A stretch of DNA of 64,000 nt, from assembly GCF_000381885.1 (NCBI RefSeq), contig NZ_KB907208.1, positions 682,001 to 746,000 on the forward strand. Direction: 5' to 3'. This DNA is from Actinomadura atramentaria DSM 43919 (GTDB lineage Bacteria; Actinomycetota; Actinomycetes; Streptosporangiales; Streptosporangiaceae). A program made the position numbers and the translations under genes. The notes beneath the pieces were generated by a model. That model saw only the letters and a program-made list of their open reading frames with translations. It searched no databases and was not told the DNA's origin. This document shows, in pieces, positions 40,531 to 49,586 of the stretch. Positions within the stretch are counted from its first letter, which is position 1. Each line of letters begins with the position of its first letter.

Positions 40531-42078
40531 TCAGTAGCTCCGGGGGACGGTGCTCCAGAACCCGCACCGGTGCTCGTCGGCGAACCCGGTCATCGGCTTC
40601 GACCCCGGCGGGACGTACGAGCGCATCCGCTGCCCCGACGCGGTGAAGCGCGGCCAGCCCGCGACGCGGTGCGCGGTCGCGAACGACGCCCAGTCGCGCC
40701 GCATGGTCGCCGCGAGCCGCTGCTGATCAGGCGACAGCTCGGCGGGGAACGCCGCGTTGCCGACGGTGAACAGGTACTGCAGTTCGGTCGCGTGCGCCGC
40801 GCCGTAGGGGAAGGACACCGGTGCCAGGTACAGCTCCGGCGGGTTCGGGTCGTTGAACTCGTACGCGTACGTCGGGACGCGTCCCGCCAGCCACCGGTCG
40901 ACCGACAGCGCCGGGCACGCGAAGTCGGCGTCGGTGCCGAGCGCCGACAGCGCCTCCGCCGGGCTGCCGTACCTGCTCAGCGGGTACTGCGCGGCGACGC
41001 GCCGGGCCTGGTCCGCCGAGACGTACGCCATCGCCTGGATGCCCGCGAGGTAGTTCTCCGGCGTCGCCCGCCCGCCGCTGAGGTCGTACATCAGCGCGAC
41101 GAAGTAGCTGGACTCGTTGTGCGTCGTGCCGTTGACGACGGGCACGCGGTGGAACGCCCCGCGCCGCAGCGCGTCGTCCAGCGAGCGCGGGAGGACGCGG
41201 CCGTCCACGTCCGGCAGGTACGACCCCTGCTGGTGCGCGAGGACGGTCGCGGCGGGCAGCGCCCGCAGGCACGCCGCCGACTGGTCCGCGCACCCGGCGG
41301 CGGTCGCGAACGACGCCCCCTGCCGCTCGGCCGCCGCGCGCGTCGGGAGCGTCAGCCCGTACGCGCCGCTCTGGTTGATCGCCGCCGAGAACAGCCCGGC
41401 CGATCCCGGCGAGACGAGCTGCGACAGGACGCTGAGCCCGCCCGCCGACTCGCCGAACACGGTCACGTCGCCGGGCTTCCCGCCGAACCGCGCGATGTCG
41501 TCGCGCACCCAGCGCAGCGCGGCCTGCTGGTCCATCAGCCCGTAGTTCCCGGCGGACCCGTCCCGGCCCGCGAGCGACGGGTGCGCGAGGAACCCGAGCG
41601 CGCCCAGCCGGTAGTTGACGGTGACGACGATGACGCCGTTCTTCGTCAGCTCGGTCGGGTCGTACGCCGACCCCTTCCCGGTGACGAACGCGCCGCCGTG
41701 CAGGTACACCATGACGGGGTACTTCGCCCGTCCGCGCGAGGCGCCGGGCGGCGTGTAGACGTTGAGGTACAGGCAGTCCTCCGCCGACCCGGCCGCGCCG
41801 GGCTGGAGGCACGCGGCCCCGGGCCGGTCGGCCGCGCGGACGCCCGTCCAGCGCGCCGCCGCCTGCGGGGGCCGCCAGCGGAGCGCGCCGGTCGGCGGCG
41901 CGGCGTAGGGGACGCCGAGGTAGGCGTCGGCGCCGGACCCGGCCGTGCCGCGCAGCACGCCGCCGCGCGTCGCGACGACCGGGTCGTGGGCGGGCGCGGC
42001 CGAGGCCGACGCCGGGAGGAACGCGCCGAGCGAGACGGCGGCGAGCACGGCCGCCGCGGCGCGCGAGAACCTGGTCAT
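40531..42078 (-). CDS. Secreted type B carboxylesterase
   Basis: 515 residues: signal peptide (cleavage near ASA-AP), type B signature EDCLYLNVYTP, oxyanion GGAF in MVYLHGGAFVTG, nucleophile Ser211 in VTVFGESAGGLSV, and the acid and His in later segments (NGTTHNES; YGAAHATEL). The family hydrolyses carboxyl esters. Only 22 bases separate it from the upstream livK-type gene on the same strand, with no terminator, so it is probably the last gene of the liv operon. Ester hydrolysis may feed the transporter. Confidence 0.9.
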   Translation of the reverse strand: MTRFSRAAAAVLAAVSLGAFLPASASAAPAHDPVVATRGGVLRGTAGSGADAYLGVPYAAPPTGALRWRPPQAAARWTGVRAADRPGAACLQPGAAGSAEDCLYLNVYTPPGASRGRAKYPVMVYLHGGAFVTGKGSAYDPTELTKNGVIVVTVNYRLGALGFLAHPSLAGRDGSAGNYGLMDQQAALRWVRDDIARFGGKPGDVTVFGESAGGLSVLSQLVSPGSAGLFSAAINQSGAYGLTLPTRAAAERQGASFATAAGCADQSAACLRALPAATVLAHQQGSYLPDVDGRVLPRSLDDALRRGAFHRVPVVNGTTHNESSYFVALMYDLSGGRATPENYLAGIQAMAYVSADQARRVAAQYPLSRYGSPAEALSALGTDADFACPALSVDRWLAGRVPTYAYEFNDPNPPELYLAPVSFPYGAAHATELQYLFTVGNAAFPAELSPDQQRLAATMRRDWASFATAHRVAGWPRFTASGQRMRSYVPPGSKPMTGFADEHRCGFWSTVPRSY

Positions 42079-42100
42079 ACCGGTCCTTTCGGGGGGTGGG

Positions 42101-43366
42101 TCAGAGACCGACGCGGGTGTCGATGACCTTGCCGAACAGCGTCCAGCGCTCGCCCTGGAACTTCTGGAGCTGCAGCGACTCGATCGGGTAGGAGTCCTTC
42201 GGCCCGGTGTTCATGACGATGCCGGGCAGCAGCAGCTCCGACGGCACGTCCTTGAGGTTCCGCGCGGACTCCATCAGCCCCTCGCGCGTCGGGCACTTCA
42301 TCGCGGCGAGCACCTTGGTGACGCTCGCGGCGGCCGCCCACCCCTGCGTGTAGTACGGGACGGACGGGTCCAGGCCCGGCGCGTACTGCTTCAGCTTCTC
42401 CTTGTACTGCTTCATCTCCGCGTCATCGGCCCACTGCGGGTCGGACGGGTCCTTGAAGAACGCGGCCGAGACGATGTTCTGCACGTTCTTGAACCCGACC
42501 GGCTTGAGGACGGTCGGGGACGACGCCACGTTGTTGATGATGTGCAGCGGGTTCCACCCGGTGTTGCGCGCGTCGGCGGCGAGGGCCTGCGACCCGAACT
42601 TCGGCGTGGTGATGTCGAGGAACACGTCCGCCTTGGACCCGGCGAGGTTGCGCATCTGCGGGTCGATGCTGGGGTCGGTGACCTCGTAGGTCTGCTCGGC
42701 GACGATCTTCACCGAGCTGCCCGCGATGGCCTTGGTGAACCCGGCGCGCAGGTCCTTGCCGAAGTCGTCGTTCTGGTAGAGGACGGCGACGCGCGCGTTC
42801 GGCTTGTCGGCCTTGAGGTACTGCCCGTACAGCGCGCCCTCGGACAGGTAGCTGGGCTGCCAGCCGATCGTCCACGGGTGCTTGGCGGGGTCCGCGCCCC
42901 ACATGGACGCGCCGCTGGAGACGAACACCTGCGGCACCTTGCGCTGGTTCGCGTACTGCATGACGGCCGCCGACGTGGGGGTGCCGAGCGTCTGGAACAG
43001 CGCGAACACGTTCTCCTGCTCGACCAGGCGGCGTGCCTCCTCGACGGACTTGGGCGGCTGGTACCCGTCGTCCCGGACGGTGAACTCGATCTTGCGGCCG
43101 TTCACGCCGCCCTTCTCGGCGTTGACGTAGTCGAAGTACGCCTTGACGCCCTTGGGGATCTCGCCGTACGCCGACGACGGCCCCGACAGCGGGTAGATCC
43201 CGCCGAGCTTGACGCTGGACGCGGTGATGCCGGTCGTCTGCTGCCCGGCGCACGCGCCCTGCGCGGTCGGGCCGCCGGACTCGCTCCGGCCGCAGGCCGC
43301 CGCGGCGAGCAGGACCGAGAGCGCGACGGCTCCCGAGCGGACGGTGGTTCGGGTGGGGTTGCGCAT
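42101..43366 (-). CDS. livK: Branched-chain amino acid-type ABC substrate-binding lipoprotein
   Basis: 421 residues: lipobox LLAAAACGR, then the periplasmic-binding fold of the Leu/Ile/Val family (VKLGGIYPLSGPSSAYGEIPKG, GGVNGRKIEF, ARRLVEQENVFALFQTLGTP). It captures the substrate outside the membrane for the LivHMGF transporter encoded upstream. Substrates of this family include branched-chain amino acids, amides, urea and aromatic acids; which one applies here cannot be read from the sequence. ATG 43366 chosen. Confidence 0.9.
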   Translation of the reverse strand: MRNPTRTTVRSGAVALSVLLAAAACGRSESGGPTAQGACAGQQTTGITASSVKLGGIYPLSGPSSAYGEIPKGVKAYFDYVNAEKGGVNGRKIEFTVRDDGYQPPKSVEEARRLVEQENVFALFQTLGTPTSAAVMQYANQRKVPQVFVSSGASMWGADPAKHPWTIGWQPSYLSEGALYGQYLKADKPNARVAVLYQNDDFGKDLRAGFTKAIAGSSVKIVAEQTYEVTDPSIDPQMRNLAGSKADVFLDITTPKFGSQALAADARNTGWNPLHIINNVASSPTVLKPVGFKNVQNIVSAAFFKDPSDPQWADDAEMKQYKEKLKQYAPGLDPSVPYYTQGWAAAASVTKVLAAMKCPTREGLMESARNLKDVPSELLLPGIVMNTGPKDSYPIESLQLQKFQGERWTLFGKVIDTRVGL

Positions 43367-43371
43367 GGTCT

Positions 43372-44382
43372 TCACTTCTTCCGTGCGAGGCGGGCGGCGG
43401 AGGCGCGGCCGGCGAGCCCCGCGAGTCCCGTCGGGGCGACGTACATGATCACGATGATGAGCAGGCCGGAGATGACGCCCGGCGCGGCCTGGTTGATCCC
43501 CTGCGACATCGTCGGCATGAAGAACACGAACGCGCCGCCGAGCAGCGGCCCGTACAGCGAGCCGAGGCCGCCGACGACGATGCCGGCGAGCAGCATGATC
43601 GACAGGGTGGAGGTGAACGAGTCCGGCGAGACGAACGCGATCACCCAGGTGTTGACGCAGCCCGCGGCCCCGGCGAGCATCGCGCTCCACGCGAACGCGA
43701 GCGTCTTGTACCGGGACAGCCGGACGCCCATGACCTCGGCGGCGGCCTCGTTGTCGCGGATCGCGGCCAGCGCCCGGCCGACGCGCGAGCGCAGCAGCCC
43801 GGCGACGGCGAGCGTCGCGCCGCCGGTGACGAGCAGGACGCAGAAGTACAGCCACTGGTCCTGCGCGAGGCCCGTCCACGCGGGGGCGTCCGGTTTGGTC
43901 AGGGTGAGGCCCATCGAGCCGCCGGTCAGCGACTCGAACCGCTTGAGCAGCGGCACGAGGAAGATCGCGATGGTCATGGTGACGAGCGCGAGGTACAGGC
44001 CGCGCAGCCGCAGCGCCGGGATGCCGAGCGCGAACCCGAGCACGAACGTCACGGCGAGCGCGGCGGGCAGCGTCAGCGGATAGGGGACGTCCCAGCGGTC
44101 CAGCAGCACGGCGGCGACGTACGCGCCGATCGCGAAGAACCCGCCGTGGCCGAGCGAGATCTGCCCGGTGCGTCCGACGAGCAGGTCCAGGCCGAGGACG
44201 GCGATGGCGTAGACGAGCACCATCGTGAGCTGGAAGACCCGGAACGGGACGAGCTGGAACGGCGCGACGCACGCCGCGACGAGCAGCACCGCGAGCAGGA
44301 CGCCCTGCGGCTTGAGGACGGCCCGCCGGGTGCGGGGCGCGCGCGCCGCCGGAGCGGCGGTCGGGGTCCGGGTGCCGTTCAC
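43372..44382 (-). CDS. livM: Branched-chain-type ABC permease LivM
   Basis: 336 residues, about nine membrane helices, with the LivM landmarks GRTGQISLGHGGFFAIGAYVAA and the EAA-like loop SRVGRALAAIRDNEAAAEVMGV. It pairs with LivH to form the channel. GTG 44382 overlaps the livH stop (GTGA). The frame stays open much further upstream, but that part is an arginine-rich antisense artefact. Confidence 0.92.
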   Translation of the reverse strand: MNGTRTPTAAPAARAPRTRRAVLKPQGVLLAVLLVAACVAPFQLVPFRVFQLTMVLVYAIAVLGLDLLVGRTGQISLGHGGFFAIGAYVAAVLLDRWDVPYPLTLPAALAVTFVLGFALGIPALRLRGLYLALVTMTIAIFLVPLLKRFESLTGGSMGLTLTKPDAPAWTGLAQDQWLYFCVLLVTGGATLAVAGLLRSRVGRALAAIRDNEAAAEVMGVRLSRYKTLAFAWSAMLAGAAGCVNTWVIAFVSPDSFTSTLSIMLLAGIVVGGLGSLYGPLLGGAFVFFMPTMSQGINQAAPGVISGLLIIVIMYVAPTGLAGLAGRASAARLARKK

Positions 44383-45260
44383 GCGCGCTCCACCGCCGCC
44401 CGTCCGAAGAGGCCCTGCGGCCGGACCAGCAGGACGCCGATGATGATCGCGAGCGGGACGCCGATCTTCAGGTCGGACCCGATCGCGCCGACGTACGCGC
44501 CCGCCAGCGTCTCGGCGACGCCGACGACGAGCCCGCCGACGACGGCGCCGAGCGGGCTGTCGAACCCGCCGAGCGTCGCCGCCGCGAACGCGTAGACCAG
44601 GACGCCGCCCATCATGTTCGGCTCCAGGAACAGCACCGGCGCGACGAGCACGCCGGACACCGCGCCGACCGTCGCGGCGAGCCCCCAGCCGAGCGCGAGG
44701 ACGCGTCCGACGCGCACGCCGGACAGCCGCGCCGACGCGGGGTTGCTCGCCACGGCCCGCATCGCGAGCCCGATCTTGGTGAAGCGGAACAGGGCGTACA
44801 GGACGCCCATCACGGCGGCGACGACGCCGAGGACGCCGAGCGTGGAGTAGTTCAGGCTGACGCCGCCGAGGTGCAGCGCGCTCTCGGGGAACGGGCTCGG
44901 GAAGTCCTTGATCAGGAACGACCAGATCCACCCGGCGGCGGCGTTGACCAGGATGAACAGGCCGAGCGTGACGATGACGAGGGTGAGTTCCGGCGCGCCC
45001 TCGACGGGCCGGATCACGATCCGCTCGATCGCCATGCCGCCGAGGAACGACACCGCGAGGGTGAGGATCAGCGCGAGCCAGAACGGGACGCCCGCCTGCA
45101 CGAACGACCACGCGATGAACGTCGAGAACATCGCCAGCTCACCCTGCGCGAAGTTCACGATCCCGGTGAACTGGTAGATCAGCACGAGGGCGAGGGCGAG
45201 GCTGGCGTAGATCGCGCCGGAGCCGAGCCCCTCCACGAGCTGCTGGATGAAGTCGGCCAC
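44379..45260 (-). CDS. livH: Branched-chain-type ABC permease LivH
   Basis: 293 residues with the family start GLGSGAIYASLALALVLIY, then TGIVNFAQGELAMFS and the coupling loop FTKIGLAMRAVASNPASARLSG. About eight helices. GTG 45260 lies 11 bases after GGAGG. It sits between livF and livM in a five-gene transport operon. Confidence 0.92.
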   Translation of the reverse strand: MADFIQQLVEGLGSGAIYASLALALVLIYQFTGIVNFAQGELAMFSTFIAWSFVQAGVPFWLALILTLAVSFLGGMAIERIVIRPVEGAPELTLVIVTLGLFILVNAAAGWIWSFLIKDFPSPFPESALHLGGVSLNYSTLGVLGVVAAVMGVLYALFRFTKIGLAMRAVASNPASARLSGVRVGRVLALGWGLAATVGAVSGVLVAPVLFLEPNMMGGVLVYAFAAATLGGFDSPLGAVVGGLVVGVAETLAGAYVGAIGSDLKIGVPLAIIIGVLLVRPQGLFGRAAVERA

Positions 45261-45262
45261 GG

Positions 45263-45982
45263 CTAACCTCCGATGCCGAGGTAGGAGCGGGCGACCCGGT
45301 CGTCGGCGCGGACGTCGTCCGCCGCGCCGGACAGCGCGATCCGGCCGGTCTCCAGGACGTGCGCGCGGTCGGCGAACTCCAGCGTCAGGTGGGCGTTCTG
45401 CTCGACCAGCACGACGGTGAGGCGCTCGTCCCGGTTGACGGTCCGGATGATCTCGAACAGCTCGCGGGTGACGAGCGGGGCGAGGCCGAGCGACGGCTCG
45501 TCCAGCAGGAGCAGCCGGGGCCGGGCCAGCAGCGCGCGACCGAGCGCGACCATCTGCTGCTCGCCGCCGCTGAGGCTCCCGGCGGCCTGCCCGCGCCGCT
45601 TGCCGAGGACGGGGAAGTACCCGTACACCCGGTCGATGTCGGCGGCGACGGCCGCGCGGTCGCGCCGCGTGTACGCGCCGACGCGCAGGTTCTCCTCGAC
45701 GGTCAGCGGCGCGAACGTGCCGCGCCCCTCGGGGACGTGCGCGACGCCGCGCCGCGCGACGGCCTCGGGGCGGTTGCGCGGCAGGTCGGCCCCGTCGAGC
45801 CGGACGGTGCCGGTGGTGCGGATCAGGCCGCACAGCGCGCGCAGCAGCGTCGTCTTGCCCGCGCCGTTCGGGCCGAGGATCGCGCAGACCTCGCCCTCCT
45901 CGACGGTGAGGTCCACGCCGTGCAGGACGCGGCCCGCGCCGTACCCGGCGTGCAGCCCGGCGACGGTCAGGAACCCGCTCAT
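45263..45982 (-). CDS. livF: ABC transporter ATPase LivF
   Basis: 239 residues with Walker A (LGPNGAGKTTLL), Q-loop region HVPEGRGTFAPLTVEENL, signature LSGGEQQMVALGRAL, Walker B RLLLLDEPSLGLAP and H-loop VLVEQNAH. This is the smaller ATPase of HAAT-type importers. ATG 45982 overlaps the livG stop by 4 bases. Confidence 0.93.
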   Translation of the reverse strand: MSGFLTVAGLHAGYGAGRVLHGVDLTVEEGEVCAILGPNGAGKTTLLRALCGLIRTTGTVRLDGADLPRNRPEAVARRGVAHVPEGRGTFAPLTVEENLRVGAYTRRDRAAVAADIDRVYGYFPVLGKRRGQAAGSLSGGEQQMVALGRALLARPRLLLLDEPSLGLAPLVTRELFEIIRTVNRDERLTVVLVEQNAHLTLEFADRAHVLETGRIALSGAADDVRADDRVARSYLGIGG

Positions 45983-46773
45983 GCCGCCGTCCCGAGGTAG
46001 GCGCGCAGGACGTTCGGGTCGTTCTGCACCTCGGCCGGGGCGCCCTCGGCGATCTTGCGGCCGAACTCCAGGCAGACGACCCGGTCGCAGGTGCCCATCA
46101 CGAAGCCCATGTGGTGCTCGACGACGATGAGCGTGAGGTCGAGGTCGTCGCGCAGGGCGCGCAGCAGGTCGGCGAACTCCGCGACCTCGCCGTGGCTGAG
46201 GCCGTTGCACGGCTCGTCCAGCAGCAGCAGGCGCGGCCGGGCGGCGAGCGCGCGCGCCAGCTCGACGCGCTTGAGGGTGCCGAACGGCAGGCCCGTCGCC
46301 GGGCGATCCGCGACGTCGGTGAGGCCCAGCCGCGCCAGCAGCTCGTCGGCCTCGGCGCGCAGCCGCGCCTCCTCGCGCCGGACGCGCGGCAGCCGGAGCG
46401 CGGCGGCGGCGAATCCGGCGCGGGCGCGGGCGTGCGCGCCGACCAGGACGTTGTCGCGGACGGTCATGCGCGGGAACAGCCCGAGGTTCTGGAACGTCCG
46501 GGCGATGCCGAGCCCGACGACGGCGTGCGGCGCGACGGCGAGCAGGTCCGCGCCGTCGTAGGTCACGGTGCCCTCGTCGGCCTCGTACCGGCGGGTGAGG
46601 CAGTTGAACAGCGTCGTCTTGCCCGCGCCGTTCGGGCCGATCAGCCCGACCGTGCGGCCCGGTTCGACGGTGAAGCCGACGTCGTCGAGGGCGGTGATGC
46701 CGCCGAAGCGGACGGTGAGTCCGGCGACGGCCAGCGCACCGCCCGGCGGTGCGGGCGGGCTCGTGGGTGTCAT
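45979..46773 (-). CDS. livG: ABC transporter ATPase LivG
   Basis: 264 residues with Walker A (IGPNGAGKTTLFNCL), IARTFQNLGLFPRMTVRDNVLVG, a degenerate signature (LPFGTLKRVELARAL, typical of LivG where the first positions vary), Walker B RLLLLDEPCNGLS and VVEHHMGFVM. ATG 46773 has GGGGGAA-type bases upstream. It is the first gene of the leftward livGFHMK-esterase operon. The upstream 290 bases contain a duplicated palindrome. Confidence 0.93.
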   Translation of the reverse strand: MTPTSPPAPPGGALAVAGLTVRFGGITALDDVGFTVEPGRTVGLIGPNGAGKTTLFNCLTRRYEADEGTVTYDGADLLAVAPHAVVGLGIARTFQNLGLFPRMTVRDNVLVGAHARARAGFAAAALRLPRVRREEARLRAEADELLARLGLTDVADRPATGLPFGTLKRVELARALAARPRLLLLDEPCNGLSHGEVAEFADLLRALRDDLDLTLIVVEHHMGFVMGTCDRVVCLEFGRKIAEGAPAEVQNDPNVLRAYLGTAA

Positions 46774-46898
46774 GGGGGGATTCCTCGGGGGGTCGTGGCC
46801 CGGACCGGATGTCCGCGCCGCCACTGCCTTGGCCCGCGCCGGACCGGACGGGCGGCGCCCGACCCGGCGTGGGTGACGGTCACAGTAACCCGAGTCGG

Positions 46899-46998
46899 CA
46901 TTGTCGAACAACGGTTGACAAGCAAGCGCGAATGCTGGCCAACCGACGAGTAACGGTGCGCGAAACTGTGAGGTCGGCTCACGATTTGTTCGACAATG
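46899..46998. promoter_or_regulatory. Duplicated palindromic operator upstream of livG
   Basis: CATTGTCGAACAA (46899-46911) and its exact reverse complement TTGTTCGACAATG (46986-46998) lie 74 bases apart in the intergenic region. Each copy is itself palindromic (TTGT-CG-ACAA type). Two operator copies flanking a promoter suggest looping repression by a GntR- or TetR-like dimer. Confidence 0.6.
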
Positions 46999-47063
46999 AC
47001 GAACGGCGGCGACCGGTTGTGGCCACAATCCGCCGGTTTCGTCGCGTCAGGTGGAAGAGTGCG

Positions 47064-47759
47064 TCAGCGCAGCGCGTCGAGCGCCGCCTCGACGTGGATG
47101 CGCGTCGAGTCGAAAACGGGCAGCGGACTCTCGTCCGGCCCGACCAGCAGCGGGATCTCGGTGCAGCCGAGCACGACGGCCTCCGCCCCCCGGCGGCCCA
47201 GCTCGTCGATGACCCGCAGGAACGCCGTTCGCGATTCGTCGCGCACGACGCCGCGCGTCAGCTCGTCGTAGATGACGTCGTGGACCAGCGTCCGGCCGGG
47301 CTCGTCCGGGACCAGCACCTCCGTGCCGTGCCGCGCCGTCATCCGGTCCCGGTAGAAGTCCATCTCCATCGTGAACCGGGTGCCGAGCAGCCCGACGCGC
47401 CGGACGCCCGCCGCGTGGACGCGGTCGGCCGTGACGTCCACCAGGTGCAGGAACGGGACGCCGATCGCGCCCTCGATCGCGTCCGCGACGCGGTGCATGG
47501 TGTTGGTGCAGAGCAGCACGACGTCCGCGCCGCCCGCCTCCAGCCGCCGCGCGGCGGCCGCGAGCAGCCGCCCGGCGGCGGCCCAGTCGCCCGCGCGCTG
47601 CAGCGCCTCGACCTCGGCGAAGTCCACGGTGAGCAGCAGGCTGCGGGCGTTGTGGTGGCCGCCGTCGCGCTCGCGGACGAGGGTGTTGAGCAGCCGGTAG
47701 TACTCCGCCGACGACTCCCAGCTCATCCCGCCGATCAACCCGACGACGCCGCTGCCCAT
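47064..47759 (-). CDS. Aspartate/glutamate racemase family protein
   Basis: 231 residues with the racemase start VGLIGGMSWESSAEYYRLLN, the two catalytic Cys sites LLCTNTMHRVAD and VVLGCTEIPLLVG, and EMDFYRDR in the middle. These cofactor-independent enzymes interconvert L- and D-Asp/Glu or related acids. ATG 47759 chosen. It lies upstream of the liv operon on the same strand, separated by about 290 bases that include the palindromic operator. A link to amino-acid uptake is possible. Confidence 0.9.
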   Translation of the reverse strand: MGSGVVGLIGGMSWESSAEYYRLLNTLVRERDGGHHNARSLLLTVDFAEVEALQRAGDWAAAGRLLAAAARRLEAGGADVVLLCTNTMHRVADAIEGAIGVPFLHLVDVTADRVHAAGVRRVGLLGTRFTMEMDFYRDRMTARHGTEVLVPDEPGRTLVHDVIYDELTRGVVRDESRTAFLRVIDELGRRGAEAVVLGCTEIPLLVGPDESPLPVFDSTRIHVEAALDALR

Positions 47760-47898
47760 GCCGGTGATGGTAGTGAGCCGCCGGGAAGGTTTTCGTCGTT
47801 TTGGGGTGGGATTTAGGAGGTTGGGTGGGAGGTCGGGGATCTTCCCTTTGCGGGCGGGGATCGACCCGGCCGCTCTTCCATCGGCCACCGGGGTGCCC

Positions 47899-48954
47899 AT
47901 GACGACCATTGCCGCCGTGCGCGGCGCGCTGCCCGCCCACCGCTACCCGCAGGCGGAGATCACCGAGGAGTTCGCGCGCGTCTGCGGCGCGGACGGGACG
48001 AAGCGCGGCCTGCTGGAGCGCCTGCACCGCTCGGCGCTCGTCGGGCACCGCCACCTGTCGCTGCCGCTGGCGGAGTACGCGCGCCTCGACGGGTTCAAGG
48101 CCGCCAACGACCGCTACATCGAGACCGCCTGCGACCTGGGCGCGGAGGCCGCCGAGAAGGCGCTGGCCGCCGCCGGGCTCGCGCCCGCCGACGTCGACGT
48201 GATCATGCTGGTGTCGGTGACCGGGATCGCCGCGCCGTCGGTGGACGCCCGGCTCGTGGAACGGCTCGGGCTGCGGCCCGACGTCAAGCGCGTCCCGATG
48301 TTCGGCCTCGGCTGCGTCGGCGGCGCGGCCGGGCTCGCGCGGATGCACGACCACCTGCGCGGCTGGCCGGACGGCGTGGGCCTGCTGCTGTCGGTCGAGC
48401 TGTGCTCGCTGACGCTGCAGCGCGACGACGACTCGGTCGCCAACCTCGTCGCGTCCGCGCTGTTCGGGGACGGCGCGGCGGCCGTCGTCATGTGCGGGGA
48501 GCGGCGCGGCGCGGACCACGACGGCCCGGAGGTCGTCGCGACCCGCGCCCACCTGTACCCCGACACCCGGGAGGTCATGGGCTGGGACGTGTCCGGCGAC
48601 GGGTTCCGGATCGTGCTCGACCCGCGCGTCCCCGAGGTCGTCCGGACGTACCTCGCCGACGACGTGGACGGGTTCCTCGGCGACCACGGCCTCGCGCGCC
48701 GCGACGTGTCCGCGTGGGTCTGCCATCCCGGCGGCCCGAAGGTGCTGGAGGCCGTCGCCGAGACGCTCGGGCTGCCGGACGGCGCGCTGGACGTGACCTG
48801 GCGGTCGCTCGCGGACCAGGGGAACCTGTCGTCGGCGTCGGTGCTGCACGTGCTGCGCGACACGCTCGCGCGCGGGCCGGAGCCCGGCGCGCCCGGCGTG
48901 CTGATGGCGCTCGGCCCGGGGTTCTGCTCCGAACTCGTCCTGCTGCGCTGGTGA
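47899..48954 (+). CDS. Type III polyketide synthase
   Basis: 351 residues with the chalcone-synthase fold and triad Cys139 (MFGLGCVGGAAG), His276 (WVCHPGGPKVLEA) and Asn309 (QGNLSSAS), plus the C-terminal ALGPGFCSE loop. It extends acyl-CoA starters with malonyl units to make resorcinols, pyrones or related aromatics. The next gene encodes an ICMT-like methyltransferase, the pairing known for alkylresorcinol-type (SrsA/SrsB-like) operons, so an alkylresorcinol or alkylpyrone methyl ether is the best guess. It is divergent from the racemase gene. Confidence 0.93.
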   Translation: MTTIAAVRGALPAHRYPQAEITEEFARVCGADGTKRGLLERLHRSALVGHRHLSLPLAEYARLDGFKAANDRYIETACDLGAEAAEKALAAAGLAPADVDVIMLVSVTGIAAPSVDARLVERLGLRPDVKRVPMFGLGCVGGAAGLARMHDHLRGWPDGVGLLLSVELCSLTLQRDDDSVANLVASALFGDGAAAVVMCGERRGADHDGPEVVATRAHLYPDTREVMGWDVSGDGFRIVLDPRVPEVVRTYLADDVDGFLGDHGLARRDVSAWVCHPGGPKVLEAVAETLGLPDGALDVTWRSLADQGNLSSASVLHVLRDTLARGPEPGAPGVLMALGPGFCSELVLLRW

Positions 48955-48958
48955 CGGG

Positions 48959-49480
48959 ATGTCCGCCTGGTACACCGCGCTGATCGGCGCGGTCGCGGCC
49001 GAGCGCGTCGCGGAGCTCGGCGTCGCGCGCGCGAACCTGCGCTGGAGCCTGCGCCGGGGCGGGTCCGTCATCGACTCGGGGCACTACGGGGCGATGGTCG
49101 TCCTGCACACGGGCCTGCTCGCCGGGTGCCTGCTGGAGACGGGCCTCGCGCACCGCCCGTTCGTCCCCGCGCTCGGCGTGCCGATGCTCGCGCTGGCCGC
49201 CGCCGCGCAGGGCCTGCGCTGGTGGTGCATCGGGACGCTCGGCCGGCAGTGGAACACGCGCGTCGTCGTCGTGCCGGGGCTGTCGCGGGTGACGCGCGGC
49301 CCGTACCGCTGGCTGCGCCATCCGAACTACGTCGCCGTCGCGGTCGAGGGGGCGGCGCTGCCGCTCGCGCACTCGGCCTGGCTGACGGCGCTCGCCTTCA
49401 CCGCCGCGAACGCGGCCGTCCTCGCGGTCCGCGTCCGCTGCGAGGACGCCGCCCTCACCGCCCTCACCGACCCGGCCTAG
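48959..49480 (+). CDS. ICMT-like membrane methyltransferase
   Basis: 173 residues with about four hydrophobic segments and the isoprenylcysteine carboxyl methyltransferase-type C-terminus LGRQWNTRVVVVPG...VTRGPYRWLRHPNYVAV, which binds SAM. In type III PKS operons, relatives O-methylate the alkylresorcinol product. It starts 5 bases after the PKS stop, so the two are cotranscribed. Confidence 0.88.
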   Translation: MSAWYTALIGAVAAERVAELGVARANLRWSLRRGGSVIDSGHYGAMVVLHTGLLAGCLLETGLAHRPFVPALGVPMLALAAAAQGLRWWCIGTLGRQWNTRVVVVPGLSRVTRGPYRWLRHPNYVAVAVEGAALPLAHSAWLTALAFTAANAAVLAVRVRCEDAALTALTDPA

Positions 49481-49586
49481 GGACATCGTCCTACGCCGAA
49501 GGTCCGGGTGGGCGCGGCGCGGACGCCGCCCTACGTTCGGGGGACGCGGCGGCCGCCCGGCCGTCCGGCGGCGGAGGAGGACCCCG

